From: Hygrophila difformis
Taxonomy: Eukaryota > Streptophyta > Magnoliopsida > Lamiales > Acanthaceae
Reading direction: 5' to 3'
Assembly (NCBI GenBank): GCA_030278955.1
Contig: JAOANR010000006.1
Span: forward strand, 11,555,915 to 11,619,914
Length of the DNA: 64,000 nucleotides
Shown here: positions 11,186 through 24,332 of the stretch, piece by piece
Layout: each line of letters starts with the position of its first letter
Numbering within the stretch: position 1 is the stretch's first letter
Program-made: the position numbers and the translations under genes
Notes under the pieces: generated by a model
What the model saw: the letters and a program-made list of their open reading frames with translations, nothing else
The model's database searches: none
Told to the model about the DNA's origin: nothing

Positions 11186-12177
11186 CAAAAATACCATATA
11201 ATATCTAATAAATCTCAAAATTATTCTAACCTTAATGTACTAGGTCATCCCAACTACTCAATACCCTGCTACAACCTTGTTGAGAAGATCAAACATAAAG
11301 GGAATTAAGAATCCATTATTAATTCCATGTGCATGCCTCAATCAAGCACCCTAGGAATTGCCAACAGGAATCTGACCGGCAACACACTTTCACTTGTAAC
11401 AGCACCTTCAGAAATAACCCAATCGATAATCTTTTGCATTGCTTCATGTTTGCGAGAACCTGATATGATAATCTTTTGCATTGCTTCATGTTTACAAGAC
11501 CCTGGTATAACCCTACGATAGCTAGTCGCAAGGATGGTGTCAAGTTAGCCACTGTGAGGTTCATCTACAAGAGTAGCAGTATAATAATCTTATGGAGCTA
11601 CATGAGAGATGAAGTCCCAAACATATATAGGTGATGTCACGATCTATCTACCTTAGAAGATTTCCCATTATGCATAAACACATTGAAAATTATGAGTTGG
11701 TTGAAGCGAGGCTATGGCATCTAGTCCATCGGGCCAATAATCAAATCCAATACGTTCATTAGGCACTAAGGGATCTTATCATTTTCAAAGTATAGGATTA
11801 CACCTTTGATAGTGATACTAAACCATTTCAAAATATTCATATAGCATATGTTATTTCCATTAGTGTCTCATTTGCACTAAATAACATATTCCGAGCTTAA
11901 AATCATCCAATACCCACAGTCCAGTAAGTGTTTAGCCGTTCAGTTATCTAAGACCAATCAAGTTCAGGCTGCTGAGTGATGTACCTAGCATTAGCAAGAT
12001 ATTTCCACAATTCACTACGTTCAGTATCACATAGATTCGCCCAATTAATGCTTCAATCGCCTAATTATTCCCAAATGTTTCAAATTCATTTGCTAACACA
12101 ATCATCCTACTTTCAATTAATCAAATAATTCAATTCAGTTTCAGTTTCGCTAAATATCGTTCAAAAGGCACAAAAAT

Positions 12178-12450
12178 ACCTCATAACTGGTTACCAAAAT
12201 TCATCAGAAAGTTCAATCCAATCTCTTAGGGCAGATCCAAGACGTAGGGCAGTTGTCAGAGGGAAGAGGCAGAAGAGGCAGTGGCTTTGAGACAAGGATG
12301 GCAGCGTCTCCAGCAGACGGCGGCACAGTCCAGGCGGAGAGAGTGAAAGAGGAGCGGGAAAGACGATGGTTGATGGGAGACGGCAAAGCAACAGCACTAG
12401 CAATTTCTCAAGAGTGGAGCGTACCAAGAATTTTTGGTAGACGGGCGATG
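12178..12450 (-). other. Probable 5'UTR exon of the CHMP7-like gene
   Basis: A GC-richer island on the minus strand ends at a donor, GTTATGAG/GTATTTTT, at about 12178. An acceptor, CTGCAG/TGAATAAA, lies just before the coding start at 10579. Joining them would give a leader with an intron of about 1.6 kb. The left boundary and transcription start are not visible. Confidence 0.45.
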
Positions 12451-13028
12451 TTCTACACAAGGAAGAACATACTGCTATTTTAAAATATACTCCACGTAGG
12501 AGCTGTTCAGTTTGCATACCCAACATAATTTACCTTTTAGAATTAAGACTCTAATTATTTATAAGTACGGTTGTATAGTTACTTTTAATTAATTAATAGG
12601 ATTATAATTTAAAGTGTAATTATAAATCCATATTTTTGCAAAGCCGAAGTTAGGTAACAAATTTTTTTTTTTAAAAAAAAAAAAGAGTCCGAACTAAAAA
12701 TAATCAAGTATACAACTCTTCTAATCTTTGACATCGGCAACATTATTTCCTTCACCAAGGATATTGTGAACTTGGTTTCAAATGAGATCTGCAAATCTTT
12801 GGCAAGCTGGAGACGACGGTGGAAGGCGTGGAACTAGTCCTGATCAATCAAAAATAACAGTAAATGCGATGAACACCCTTCCCCACAACACATGAAGTTT
12901 ATAGTGTAAGGTATTGGATTGGTATTCTTACTTTTAAATCTAAAGGGGAAATTATAAGTCCGGTGTTGGTGGGAGCAATTTGCCTAAAGAAGTTTGAGGA
13001 TGAAATTTATGTGTTGGTTTCAAAATTA
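12451..13028. other. Intergenic DNA
   Basis: AT-rich with a poly-T/poly-A stretch near 12660. No gene or clear repeat is recognised. Confidence 0.4.
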
Positions 13029-13379
13029 TGAGACCGGTTAATGCAAGTACTATAAATAAAGGACCAGATCCCCTATGAAATAGAAAAGATCATTCATACA
13101 TAGCATAGTCCAAGCGGACCCACTTAAAATCTTTACTGAACTATGACCGGCCATCATATTAGCAAATAAACGTATTCCTAAGCTTAATGCGCGAAAACAA
13201 TGAGGGATTAGCTCAAGGAGTACTAAAAAATGTGCTAACGGCAGTGAGACTCCTGCGGGTAATGAGAAGCTTAAAAAATGAAGCCCATTTTTTTGAAATC
13301 CCACTATAGTAATGCCAATAAAAAGAGAAAATGAGAGACCCAAAGTAATGAGAAAATGACTTGTAACTGTGAAGCTATA
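13029..13379 (-). pseudogene. atp6: Nuclear copy of a mitochondrial atp6 fragment (NUMT)
   Basis: On the minus strand, translation gives a stretch unmistakably like mitochondrial ATP synthase subunit a: SFTVTSHFLITLGLSFS, then LVLLELIPHCFRALS, GIRLFANMMAGHSSVKILSG and MLCMNDLFYFIGDL. It covers the F0 proton-channel region with the conserved arginine segment. The fragment lacks the N-terminal part. It is shifted out of frame by an apparent one-base loss after GDL, and homology stops near 13029. A joined nuclear ORF reads on upstream to 13448, but that part does not look like atp6. Mitochondrial DNA pieces in plant nuclei are common, and this one is short and decayed. Confidence 0.88.
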
Positions 13380-15526
13380 ATAATTCGGTGGTATTTCCGA
13401 CTTATCGATGTGAAGTGCTGAACTCTTTTTTATTTGTGCTGCAATCACAACATGTGTTATCCAAATTTGGGTTTCAATTCAAATGTCATATCATGTAATA
13501 CCCCAATTTCCGACCCAGCGGAAAGATGAAATATTACCAACTTCAGAATAAAAGCTGATCCACAAACCCACATGAGATTTTTCTAATGCAATTTAGTCCA
13601 ACTCATCCTATGATTATTTCAAGGCAAGCACGCTTAATATGACTACCAAAAAATAAAAATACATTATTGGTATGAATAACTTATTTCACTCTATTTAAAC
13701 TACTCGACAGAGTATGAGTACAATTCAACTCCGGAATAGGGGTAGAGGAATGGAGGGTGTAGCAACACATATTTCTCACATATTGATGGTGTAGGGGAAA
13801 GTAATTTGCTCCCACGACGTCTCCTTGCTCTGCCAAGCCCATCTCTTCTTCCTTTTCGCTTGAAATTCACTCTTACCCATCTTCTCATCTTCTGTCAATC
13901 CTCTCGCCTTAGGTTGGCCTGCTTAATTAGTTGCCATCTTCCATATCTACTCCACCCCAATCCCGCACCCTCCAATTTCACATAATAAAAGACTCAAAAA
14001 ACAAAGGTACTCGTAAGTAGTAGGACTCTCTTTTTCAATTAACGATTCTTTTATTTAATGAATCCCTCTAATTTTGAGTTTGAAATTGAATTTAAAAATG
14101 AGGAAGACTTCCTCTCTCCGTTGCACCCTCATTGTTCAAACGTATCCCCAAAATTGCCACTGTCCCATCCCAAGCTCTTAACCGACCTCAGCACCGCTTG
14201 CTTGCAACTGCAACTTCCACAGTCGCTGCCCTATAATTGTGATGCTGCAATTCGCAATCCAAGATCAGTTGGGTCTGTATGTATATGCCTGTGATTCTCA
14301 CCTGCAAGTTTCAACTCATCACCCATAATGTCCAATGACTTTCACTGGTTCATATTTTGAAAGAAGGTGATATGAAATATTTTCTTCCAAGTGACGTTTA
14401 ATTTCTAATCACTTCGCGATGCGGCTATGATCTCCACAGGTATGGTGCACTGCCACCTAGTTGTGTTGGTGTTGGGTTCGTCCGCCTTCCACCATGAAGA
14501 TCTAGAGGCAATCGTTAATAAAACAAGTAAAAGGACTATCTTTTGAGTTTTGACAAATACTTGATATCATTATGTAAGAATCAAATAAACATTAAAAAAA
14601 AAATCGAGATTAAAACCTAGCTACAAATCGGGCCAAGTTTGAGGAGTAGTCACCAACACCACAGAAACCCCAAATTACCGAATACACTGATTGCTTTCCC
14701 AGCAAATATAAGAATGAATCCACAAGCATTGAGCAATCAGCTAGGAGACGCTAAAGGCATAAACCATTTAGAGATGGACACTATGATAACAAAAAAGTTT
14801 ATAACCATTTCATCTTTGAATATTACCACTGGCTATAATAATAGTTTAAATCATACTTGACACACTCACTTCTAACACTGCCACGGGTGAGAAGTACATA
14901 TTTGCATTGCCTACACAAACAAGTGCATCTGAGAAACCAGGCTCAACCTTCTACCACTTCTTTTATATGGGGGAATCGATATGCCCAAGAAGAATATCCC
15001 GAGACAACTATCTGATGAAGATCACCATCGGTGGTATCATCATCAAAACCCACACCCTGTTTCCATTTATTGATTGCAGAAACAGTCAATACATGCAAAA
15101 CTACAGGCTTCCACATTGACAAAATTGACAATTATTTGAAGGGTTATTCAACACATGATTATAAAAAGCTTTCAGGCTTGGACAGTAAATGATTCAAGAT
15201 GGGCATTGGGCACAAACTCCAATTATAAGTTTAGAACAACCAAAGAGTTATACTATCAGTCTAGCACAACCAGACGATATCCACTGCAACTAAATCTTTA
15301 GACGAAAATAATGCACCTATAGTGATAGAGAGCCTAACCAGCAATATACTCTACTCAGCGAAATAAGATCCATTTCAAGTGAATGATTACAGCATGGTGT
15401 GATAAAATTATTGGTTCAATTAAATTCTATGCACACTGTTAAGTTCAACAAAAGCTATTCACAATTAACATTCTATGCAGACTGTTCAACAAAAATGTTA
15501 AATGGTTAAGCGTTAAAGAAGATTAC
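13380..15526. other. Region downstream of neurochondrin with no firm gene
   Basis: This stretch should hold the last exon and 3'UTR of the minus-strand neurochondrin gene, but no exon could be fixed. One candidate is a minus-strand acceptor near 14505 followed by a short frame. Some GC-richer pieces (13790-13910 and 14100-14290) look like decayed coding DNA without a recognised family. Confidence 0.35.
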
Positions 15527-18500
15527 CTGGCCATATCCAACCAAACATCTCTTCATTAGCTGTGCAAGAGCAATCAAATCATCTCTGTTGAACCCTGAAT
15601 AGTGTAGAAGAGCTTCCTCAGATGTAGAATTAAGTATCAGAGAACATATAGCTGAAGCCATCATAATAATAGACGGGTCATCCAGTGTGTCTCCTGCATA
15701 ACATGTAAAAAATTCAGTGAATTCCTCAATTGGAAACAACACTCAGGACAAACTAAGGCGTGTGCAGTAATGATGAATTGTGCAAATAAAACAAAGATTT
15801 GATTTTCATATTTGAATTGAATAAATTGCACCCAGTTTAGAGTAATCAAACTGTTCCAAATACAGTGACAATCAAATTGGTGCCATAGCTTAACATAGAG
15901 CAAACATAATACTCCTATTATAATATTCCAAAGATACGATGGCATACAGATACTTCAGTTACATGCCAATCATCAATCCTTGCTTCCCTAGTAACAAGCA
16001 GCAAGCCACCAGATAGTAACCTACCAGAGAACACCACCAACCACCCGGGAAAAAAAAAATGAAATTAAAAAAGAAAAAAAGAAGAATAAGAAAAGCATAC
16101 TGGCATTGTTTAAGACATAGAAAGATAAAGACTCCTTATTGGATTCTACAAGCAAGCATGTATTATGGAAGATGCAAAAACAATGATATAACCAATAATC
16201 TTATGTGTACGTATGCATACATGTAATTCAGATACATGCATACATACATAAGTTTTTTTTTTTTTTTCCTTCAAAATTCATATATATTATAATAAGATGC
16301 TGCTAAATATCCTACTGATTAATAAGATGCTATAATTTCAAATACTATAAAATTCTTTGTTCATAACAAAATGCTACCACAAGCATGCAATTCAGTAAAG
16401 CTATATTTACCAAGTTCTAACAAGAAGTGACAGATAACTCATATTCTGAATATCAATGCAAACTGATACCTGCCCAACGAGACAAAGCACGTAGAAGGTT
16501 GACCAAATGGCAATCCAAGGTAAGATGAACTTGATCTCTCTATTCATGAACAAACAGATATGACATCAATTACTAAGCATCGTCGTACTAATTGTAAAGT
16601 TGAAAAACTTGCATACCTTTAGAAGGAAATTCAAAATTGTGTCACATGCCAGGAATATAGTACCACCACCCTCAATTCTAGAGCTGCTCGACTCTATCAA
16701 AGAAATAAGGCACCCCATAATCTGTCACCCAATCAGAATCGTAGGTTACCAAATAGAGTACATGCCATTGTATATTATAATTGTCGATACTAATGCGTAC
16801 TAAATTCACACGCATCTTACTTTCATGTTTATTAATGAAAACAAAAATAAACATACCACAACAGAGATCTGACTTTAATAATGCTAATTCTACTATGTCA
16901 TAATAGGAAACAATGGGAATAAAGAAAACTAGATGCCAAATGTTAGTGCAGATTCTTACAGCTGTAAAAGCCCCAGTAGATGCAAAGATCTTACAACCAT
17001 CATTCTCCATTGTTATTTGACACAGCATAGGGAGTAAAAACAAGATAGAGTGGAAAGGGCTGCAATGAAGACATATTAACTAATCACTAAATATAAAGTA
17101 AAAGTAAGGTGGTCTGAGATCAGGAAACCTATGCATCATGAAAATGCAATATGCCAAACCTAGACTCATCTTCCCCTTCCACTGACACCATATAACCCAG
17201 GAGTTCCTCAACCTTCTCTTTGCATGCACAAGGAGCTTCTGCGAGATAGCTGAAATAATAAGGAAGTCATCATATCAGAAATTACAACTGAGTTTGAATC
17301 ATGAATCAGTTTCCACCTCCTCCATTCACAATCATGATGTCAAGCAACTTTTGTTCTAATATACGAAGCCCTGTAAAAATCTCAATCTCTACTTCTGCTT
17401 GCTTGATAGGAACACCCGATTCTTGTTTAGCTTCTGGTGAACTTACTTCCATCCATACATAGTTGCATACTACTTGTAGATCTGCTATTTGCCATGCGCT
17501 TTTACAGTTTTACTTTTGGAGCTCATCAAAAGGGCGCTTGACAAATAACTGTTAGTTATAACGTTTTGATTTGGCTTTGGGCTCTATAACACTAATTTTG
17601 AAATGTTGAGTAAACCCACCATTCTAAAATAGTTTTTAACTTTTCTGTATATATATACATATATATTATAGGTTTTTCATATTCATGTTTATATAACAAA
17701 AAACTAATTTACCAAACACTATTGCAATCAACTCATAACCAAATCAGACAACTGAAAATCAACTACCAAATACAACTACCTAGCCGCTATCATTTGATTG
17801 CCATTTTGACTTCAAAAGCACAATGGAAACATTTCTTATTTCAAAATGAGGCCTCTTCAGAGAATGAAATGACACATTTCATAATATAAGTATGTATAAA
17901 GAAATTGATAGATTCCAACAGCAAAAGAATGCATTCCCATCCATACAAAAACAAAAAGACCTCAAAGTCATATTATAATATTAAAAGTACCTCCCAATTA
18001 TTCGGACAGAAGCTAGAAGGTCATCTCCTTTTCTCTCCCCATGGTTCTACAGGAAATAATGATTTGTGAGAGAGAGGCCAGGTATAGTTTTGGTGTTTCG
18101 CTCAAAAATACACTTTTACCTTTGAATCTTGCAAATAATCAAGGACTATACCAATAGTCTCATTAAGCCCATTTATTATCTTGGTGAAAGTACTGGGACT
18201 AATTATGCCAGCTGATTCAGATTCTGCAACTAAATAGCCATGTTCAGTAAATGTTCAGAGTATACAATAAAAACTAGAAAAAAATTGCTTGTCCTGAATC
18301 TTGATATACTAGAAATACTCAGACGAACAAACCTTTAAAGGTAATATAAGAATTTCAACCTCCCTCAATATTTATCAAGACAAGCAATCAGGGAGGCAAA
18401 CACACACACACACACCCCACCAACACCAGATATCTGTTACTCGTCCTTCACAAGCACATTTCACTCTGGTGACATTTCAAGTATCTACATCTATGTATCG

Positions 18501-21500
18501 TCTCAGAGGGAATTTGTGAAGTTCCACAAATGACTAAACAGAAACATAGTTGTAAATACAACATGTAATCACCTATAAAAAACAGACCACGGAGAAACAA
18601 ACACAATGAACTTTGAATTTCTTTTTCTTTCATAATAGAGATGACAGAATGCATTGGACAAGGACAGATTTTAGATGATTCATATTTCGAACCTTCCTTT
18701 TCACCAATTTTGGAGATGAGTTTGATAACACTTTCAACCAAAGAGAAAGCAACACCAAGATTCTTTAACTTCAGAAGAAAGGTTCCAGAATTTGGAGAGC
18801 AACTTTTAGAAGCTTCATATTTGAAGTAGGCTAGTTCATTTAACATAACAGCAATTTCAACTCGAGATGACTCCAAGACAAGTAGTATACACCTGAAGAA
18901 GAAGAAGAAGAGAAAAAGAAGAAGAAGAAGAAGAAGAAGAAGAAGAAGAAGAAGAAGAAGAAGAAATACCAAGAACACTCAACACTGATCAGACATGATG
19001 ACCGAAATGAAATCAAGTGTCTCTTTGTCACTCACCTGTCAACCGGGAAAGAACTATCTGCACTTGACAAGGCCGTCGATCCAATTAACCAATCTTCACC
19101 AACACAAGATATGACCCGCTCAGCAAGAACAAGAGCCTGATGTTTCTCAGAAGGAGCTGCAGTTGAAAACACAAAAATGCTCTTCAGATCCAGCATATAG
19201 AGCATAAAACTTTTATTATCCTAATCAGGATAAAAATGAGGGCCAGATGTAGTAATTGGCTGACGGCTTGGCCATATACTGTCCACTTTAGATAGGAAAC
19301 TTTTGGCCGTTGGTCTGCTCCATTGCAACTCTTTATTTTCAACTGAACAGTGAACATACCTACTCGATTCTGTAAAACATGCATGATACCAACGCGTATG
19401 CTATTTGAAAAATCACTCGACCTCTTTGATTGGAGCACTGCACATAAAGCTTCCTAATGATCATATAGAGATCAAGGAATTTATTAATCTTCAGAAATTA
19501 GAACAGCATCATATGGATATATTTAGGTAGAATAACAAGCACATGAACGTAAACATCACAGCACAGGAACAATTGATCAAGTCAATATATAGAATTAGTT
19601 AAAATAGAAATCACCGACTTGTTTCAAATAAATAATTTAGAAACTGTTACTAGTACAATATGCAGAGTTTTGGAACAAGTTCAACATTAAAAAGATGCTA
19701 TGATCATTATATATTAGGACTCATATTGCAGTTTGATGTCCATTTTCCCCTCAACTCCTTGCATTTTAGAATATGCTGTCGTAAAAAGCTAATACATTCC
19801 AAAATAACTTCACATGTAGAAGTAAAGAAAACAAGTTTTGGCATGTTTGATCAATAAAAACTCAATTTTGTCTTGAATTATAATTGTTTGATAATTTTCA
19901 GAATTCCAAATTTTTCATAGTATCAGGTTCAAACAATTGATTTTTTATGCCACTAAAACGGCGTCTAGATGGCAAGGGCAGCATCGATTCTATATCATTT
20001 TAAAGAACATATATTTTGTAAGGGTTCACGTTTGGGAAAAAGACAGTAGTAAGATTCAAACAGAATGAAATTGTGCACTTTAAACACACATCAAATAAAA
20101 CTTTCCAAGGTGGTAAATAACTTCTGTACCAAATACTTTGAAGAGAACATATGAGAGAGGAGATGAAGGGCCTCAAATTTCGAAGCATTGTGTAGCACAG
20201 CAAACTGCTTAGCTGTTGCAATCACCTGGAACAATTAGTGGGTAAGAACTCCATTCAGTAAATCTCTCTTTACACACACAAACACCAAGATATTCCAAGA
20301 AAGCAAACTAAACAGAATAAAATGAAATACTCATGAATGCACACTCACGATTTCTGATAGATCTGATGGATAATCTATATATACTTTTTCACCAGGCAGC
20401 TTGCTTGCAATCAAATGAACAAGTTTCATGGAAAGATCCATAGCATGGGAACCTAAACCATAATAATATCAATTTAAAGGAAACAAGCTACTGGCAGAAG
20501 AATTGTACTTTAAAGTTCCTAGTTCCTACATTTTTGTTAAGAACACAATAGAAGTGGCTCCTCTAACTGAGAGATGGCCCAGAAATCCTGATTGTTCAGG
20601 ATTTAGAAATATTCCACGTGAACACCAAAATAAATAACATATCATCGAATGATCACATGAAATTTGTTCAATGACTTTTTGACCAGTAACATATCCAGAA
20701 TAGTATATCAGAAAAACAATTCAAGAAATTACCATCTGGCAGGGTGAGCATTTGAGATGCCAGCACCTTAATTCCTCCGGATTCGTACAAAGTTATCACT
20801 CCACCCTCATGCGCAGTGGACACCAAAAATAGAAACTCAAAGCACTCTTCACAAAGGAAAGAACAAGACCTGCAATTTAAAGCACCGCCACAATAATGTA
20901 ATCAAATCCAAATCCGGACCCATAGAAGCGAGTAAAACTTACGAGCTAGAAACAAGAATATAATTAGTTAAGTAAATATTATACTATGGGTTATGTAGCT
21001 TTTCAAGAACAAATCACATAAAAGCGTTTGAGGCAGATATAACTGAGTTGCAAATCATTTCTCCTTTTCTTGCAATAGCCTAAATAAAGTACAAATTAGA
21101 TCGATACCCAAACCATTATTGTTATGTTCCTGCCAGAAATTCTGGCTCCGAAACAGAAAAGGGATAAAATAACAATAAAAAAATAAGCAGCAGAAAAACG
21201 TACTCTATGGACATCATCTCCAAAATAAGAGGAACTTTGGACAGCATTTCATCAGTAGCAGCAATCTCGGGAACGCGGACAAAGGAAGCGAGAACTGTGA
21301 CGGACAACCGCAAGTAAGCCAGTCGATCGGCATCATTGGTGTTGCCTCCACCACTCCCTTTTCCCATCCCTATCATAATATAAACACGAGTTTGGAAATT
21401 GCTGTAATATGTAGTGTTAAACAAGGAGGAGAAAGATGAGAAAAAAAGACACCTACCAGTGAGCAAGAGGCGATGGAGGAAAGTGGAGCCAATAGCGCGG

Positions 21501-21697
21501 TAGACGTCGAGAATGACATGGTGATCGTTTTTGTCACAGAATTTGGTGACTAAAAGAAGGCCGGCTAGGCGTTGGGAGTCGGTTTTCCCGCTCAATAGCG
21601 TCATCAAATTTTCCAAAGACGGGGAAGTAGAAGAAGAAGAAGAAGATTCCTGTAGAGAGTTGGGCTCAAATGGGGGTGTCTCGCTCGGAACCTCCAT
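15527..21697 (-). CDS. Neurochondrin family protein
   Basis: Fifteen exons were placed by splice signals and phase: 21457-21697, 21204-21369, 20733-20869, 20349-20452, 20130-20225, 19360-19453, 19036-19156, 18693-18892, 18120-18223, 17991-18046, 17160-17249, 16960-17059, 16617-16721, 16470-16539 and 15527-15693. They join in frame to about 617 residues. The start is ATG at 21695-21697 (MEVPSETPPFE). Recognisable stretches are LMTLLSGKTDSQRLAGLLLV, then SFVRVPEIAATDEMLSKVP, YESGGIKVLASQMLTLPDG and LNLLRALSRWAG-like repeats, as in plant neurochondrins such as Arabidopsis At4g32050 (from memory). The family is an all-helical, ARM-like cytosolic protein; its plant role is poorly known. Exon 15 ends in CAG at phase 0, so at least one short last exon is missing from this model. 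Confidence 0.85.
18894..18966. repeat. GAA/CTT trinucleotide microsatellite at a neurochondrin 3' splice site
   Basis: About 70 bp of near-pure GAA on the plus strand (CTT on the sense strand of the gene), interrupted by GAAAAAG. It lies directly next to the acceptor of exon 8 (exon begins at 18892), so it serves as that intron's polypyrimidine tract. Confidence 0.9.
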
Positions 21698-21727
21698 ATC
21701 AAAGTAGAATATCAGAAGGGGGCTGAG

Positions 21728-22510
21728 GTGCGACCGTGGACGGAGGCGGAGGTGCGGAAGGGGCGGAGACGCGTAATAGCAGATTTTGAGCGAATTCTAG
21801 AAAGTACGAGGGAATCACTTAAACCTTCGGGTTTTTCATTTTATTTTCCTTTTTCCAAGCATAGGGAATCGAGGGTAATTGATCTAATTAATTTCAGTTG
21901 GATAAAAGCGGCCAAATAACAAAAGAATGGATTTGCTCAACATGACGTAGATAAAGAATTAATTGGACTATTTTCCCATATACTTCTATTCCACCCACCG
22001 AGATGTAAAACAAGCAAATGGTTCGAAAACAAAGTTGGATTGGATTGGCGTTAGTTTGCTAATTGTCCGCTTGTAAAGCCAAGCCAAGCCTGAACGAACA
22101 CGAGTTTGTTTAACGAATGAACACGAGCTTTGTTCGCGAACAACTCAAAAGTGTTCGTATATTTTCGTTAACGGGTAATTTTATAATGTTATATGTTCGT
22201 ATATATTTTATAATTATAATTTTATATGTTCGCGACATTTTTAATATTGTGGAAAAAAAAAAATCTAACCCAAGGATGAGTAATTCCTATTTTTTTTGGT
22301 GAATTTTTAATTAAGCCGAACGGACTCAAACGAACCGATCTGAACAAAAGAATAAGTCGGCTTGTTTGAACTAAACAAGTCGAGATAAACTCGAACTCAC
22401 GAGAATTTTCACGAGCCGAACTCGAACACGATTTCAAACTCAACTTCGATCATCACTGGAAAAAAAAAAAAAAAATCGATGGGTCTAGAAATGACATTGA
22501 CGAGGGGAGG
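21728..22510. other. Upstream flank of neurochondrin with a degenerate repeat
   Basis: The first 170 bp is the GC-richer 5' flank of neurochondrin. From about 22080 to 22440 there are scattered GAACACGAG, GTTCGCGAAC and GAGCCGAACTCGAAC words in both orientations, like the subterminal repeats of a decayed hAT-type element. No TIR pair was fixed. Confidence 0.4.
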
Positions 22511-23129
22511 GTTGCAATTAGGGTTGCAATCGAATCGAATCGAAGCGAATACCACCATATTCGATTCGGTATTCAAAAATTATCCAGCTATTCGTATTCG
22601 TATTCGATTATTTTTCGAATAATAAATAAGATTCGTATTCGATTCGAAGTTAATATTCGAATTATTCGAGACTATTCGAATATTCGATTCGATTTTTCTA
22701 TACAATATTATTTGATCCGATTCGAAGATATTCGATTCGATTCGTGACTATTCGATTTGTAATTATTCGATTCGAATTATTGTGACTTGTGAAGAAACTT
22801 GTTGGGATGTGCATTTCTTATGCATTTTCCACACGAACACAACATCAATAATGCCCGCATCGGAAAAGAACAAAAAAAAAATTACAGCAACAATAAAATT
22901 GTGAAGAACATAAGAAAATACACAATAACAAAAAAAAAAAAACTTCTAAACTTCAACAGATTCTAAAAAACTCAAAAAATCGAACAAATTCGAAGCAGTA
23001 TCGAAGATTAGTTATGAAATTTAACAAACATTAGCCTACACTACGGACTACGGACTCAGATTCTCCATTCATTGGTCGAATCGATCTAGAAATAATAACA
23101 AACAAAATAAAAAATGAATAAAGAAATTC

Positions 23130-23490
23130 CACCGTCCGTGTCAGCTCCGCCACTGCGCCACCACCTCTGGCCTCTCTCCGACGCTGCTGCAGCCCCCGAT
23201 GCTCTTCCATTCGGCTGCCCGGCTCCTCCTTTGCTTCAGCGCCCCCTCGCAGCGCAGCCCCCGATGCTCTTCTCTCTCGCCACAGCCACTGCTCAAGGAT
23301 TTCTCCCCAGATCCGGTCACCACCACAGCTGTTCACCACACCACCGACAGGGCCACCATCGACCGACGTCTCCATCTAATCGCCCAACACCACCGGTGGC
23401 TGCTGCGCTCGCACCACAGCTCTGCCATTCTCTCTCTCTCGCCCTTTTGTGTCTCCTCTGCTCGCAGCCATGGCCTGCTGATTACTGTAC
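23130..23490 (+). other. GC-rich cargo segment inside the hAT-like element
   Basis: This 360-bp block is far richer in GC than the AT-rich DNA around it. It is rich in CCACC, CTCTCTC and GCCGCC words, and overlapping frames are open. It may be a host gene fragment captured by the element, but I could not recognise a parent gene, so coding is not claimed. Confidence 0.4.
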
Positions 23491-23772
23491 GAAGAAAAAG
23501 AAGAAGAAAAAGAAGAAGAAAAATGAAAGGGAAGGAAAGAGAGAGCAGCGGCGCCCCCAACCCAACCCTAAAACTCAATTTGTTGTAACTGTTCTCTTTT
23601 TGTGCCCTAAATTAACAAACGGGTATTATTACAATAATAACAAGTTATTGGGTCAAGGATACTGTATGAATAATTGGGCTAGTTTTTTTTGGGTAGAATA
23701 ATTGGGCTAGTTAAAATTGGTAGCTGGGACAGAACAAAATAATAATATAGAAAGTAGGAAAAAATATACTAA

Positions 23773-23903
23773 TGTTATAGAAATAATGATATATATATAT
23801 ATATATATGTGAGTATAAATTATATGTGTAATAATATGTTTGTTGTGTATATATATATATATATATATGTGAGTATAAATTATATGTGTAATAATATGTT
23901 TGT

Positions 23904-23935
<32 letters not shown>

Positions 23936-24204
23936 AGCTTGAGCTTAGGAGTGGTAATGACTATAATTATCTTAAGAAAACAATAATGAACAAAAGAGCA
24001 AATGTAGAGAAAATAGCAAGATGAGGAGATTGTATTAATTTCTATATCATCTCAATGAACAAACTCATCTATTTATAGGCAAATATAATCCACCTTGTAT
24101 GACATTAAGAGCCACCTTATATGACATTAATAGCCACCATATTTTACTTTCTCATCATAGCAAGACATTCAATATGCATGTTTTTAATGCATGTATCTAG
24201 AACA
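23773..24204 (-). repeat. 3' LTR of copia copy 1
   Basis: 432 bp. It is longer than the partner at 29170-29525 because a block of about 70 bp (GTGAGTATAAATTATATGTG and following TA repeat) is present twice and the TA runs are expanded. Confidence 0.9.
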
Positions 24205-24213
24205 CTCCCCCTG
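24205..24213 (-). other. Polypurine tract of copia copy 1
   Basis: Reads AGGGGGAG on the minus strand directly before the 3' LTR start (TGTTCTAG). Confidence 0.75.
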
Positions 24214-24332
24214 AATGTCTTGAATACAAAGAACATGCCTCGTTAAAACCTTACTAGGAAAAAACCCTCTGGGAAAAAATCCAAGTTTGGAAAAAGAGTA
24301 CATGATTCTTGTGTATTTACTTCTCCCCCTCA

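Noticed and set aside
13050..13448. 132-codon ORF as a working atp6 gene
   Set aside because: Lacks most of atp6, is frameshifted at its end and continues into unrelated sequence; better read as a NUMT.
14943..15131. 62-codon minus-strand ORF as the last neurochondrin exon
   Set aside because: No acceptor with the needed phase was found and the sequence did not look like neurochondrin.
18448..19031. ORFs with long Leu or Phe runs
   Set aside because: They come from translating the GAA/CTT microsatellite and the adjoining neurochondrin exon.
23114..23701. 195-codon plus-strand ORF as a gene
   Set aside because: Low-complexity Pro/His/Ser translation, ends in a Lys run and lies inside a hAT-like element; open frames follow from GC content.
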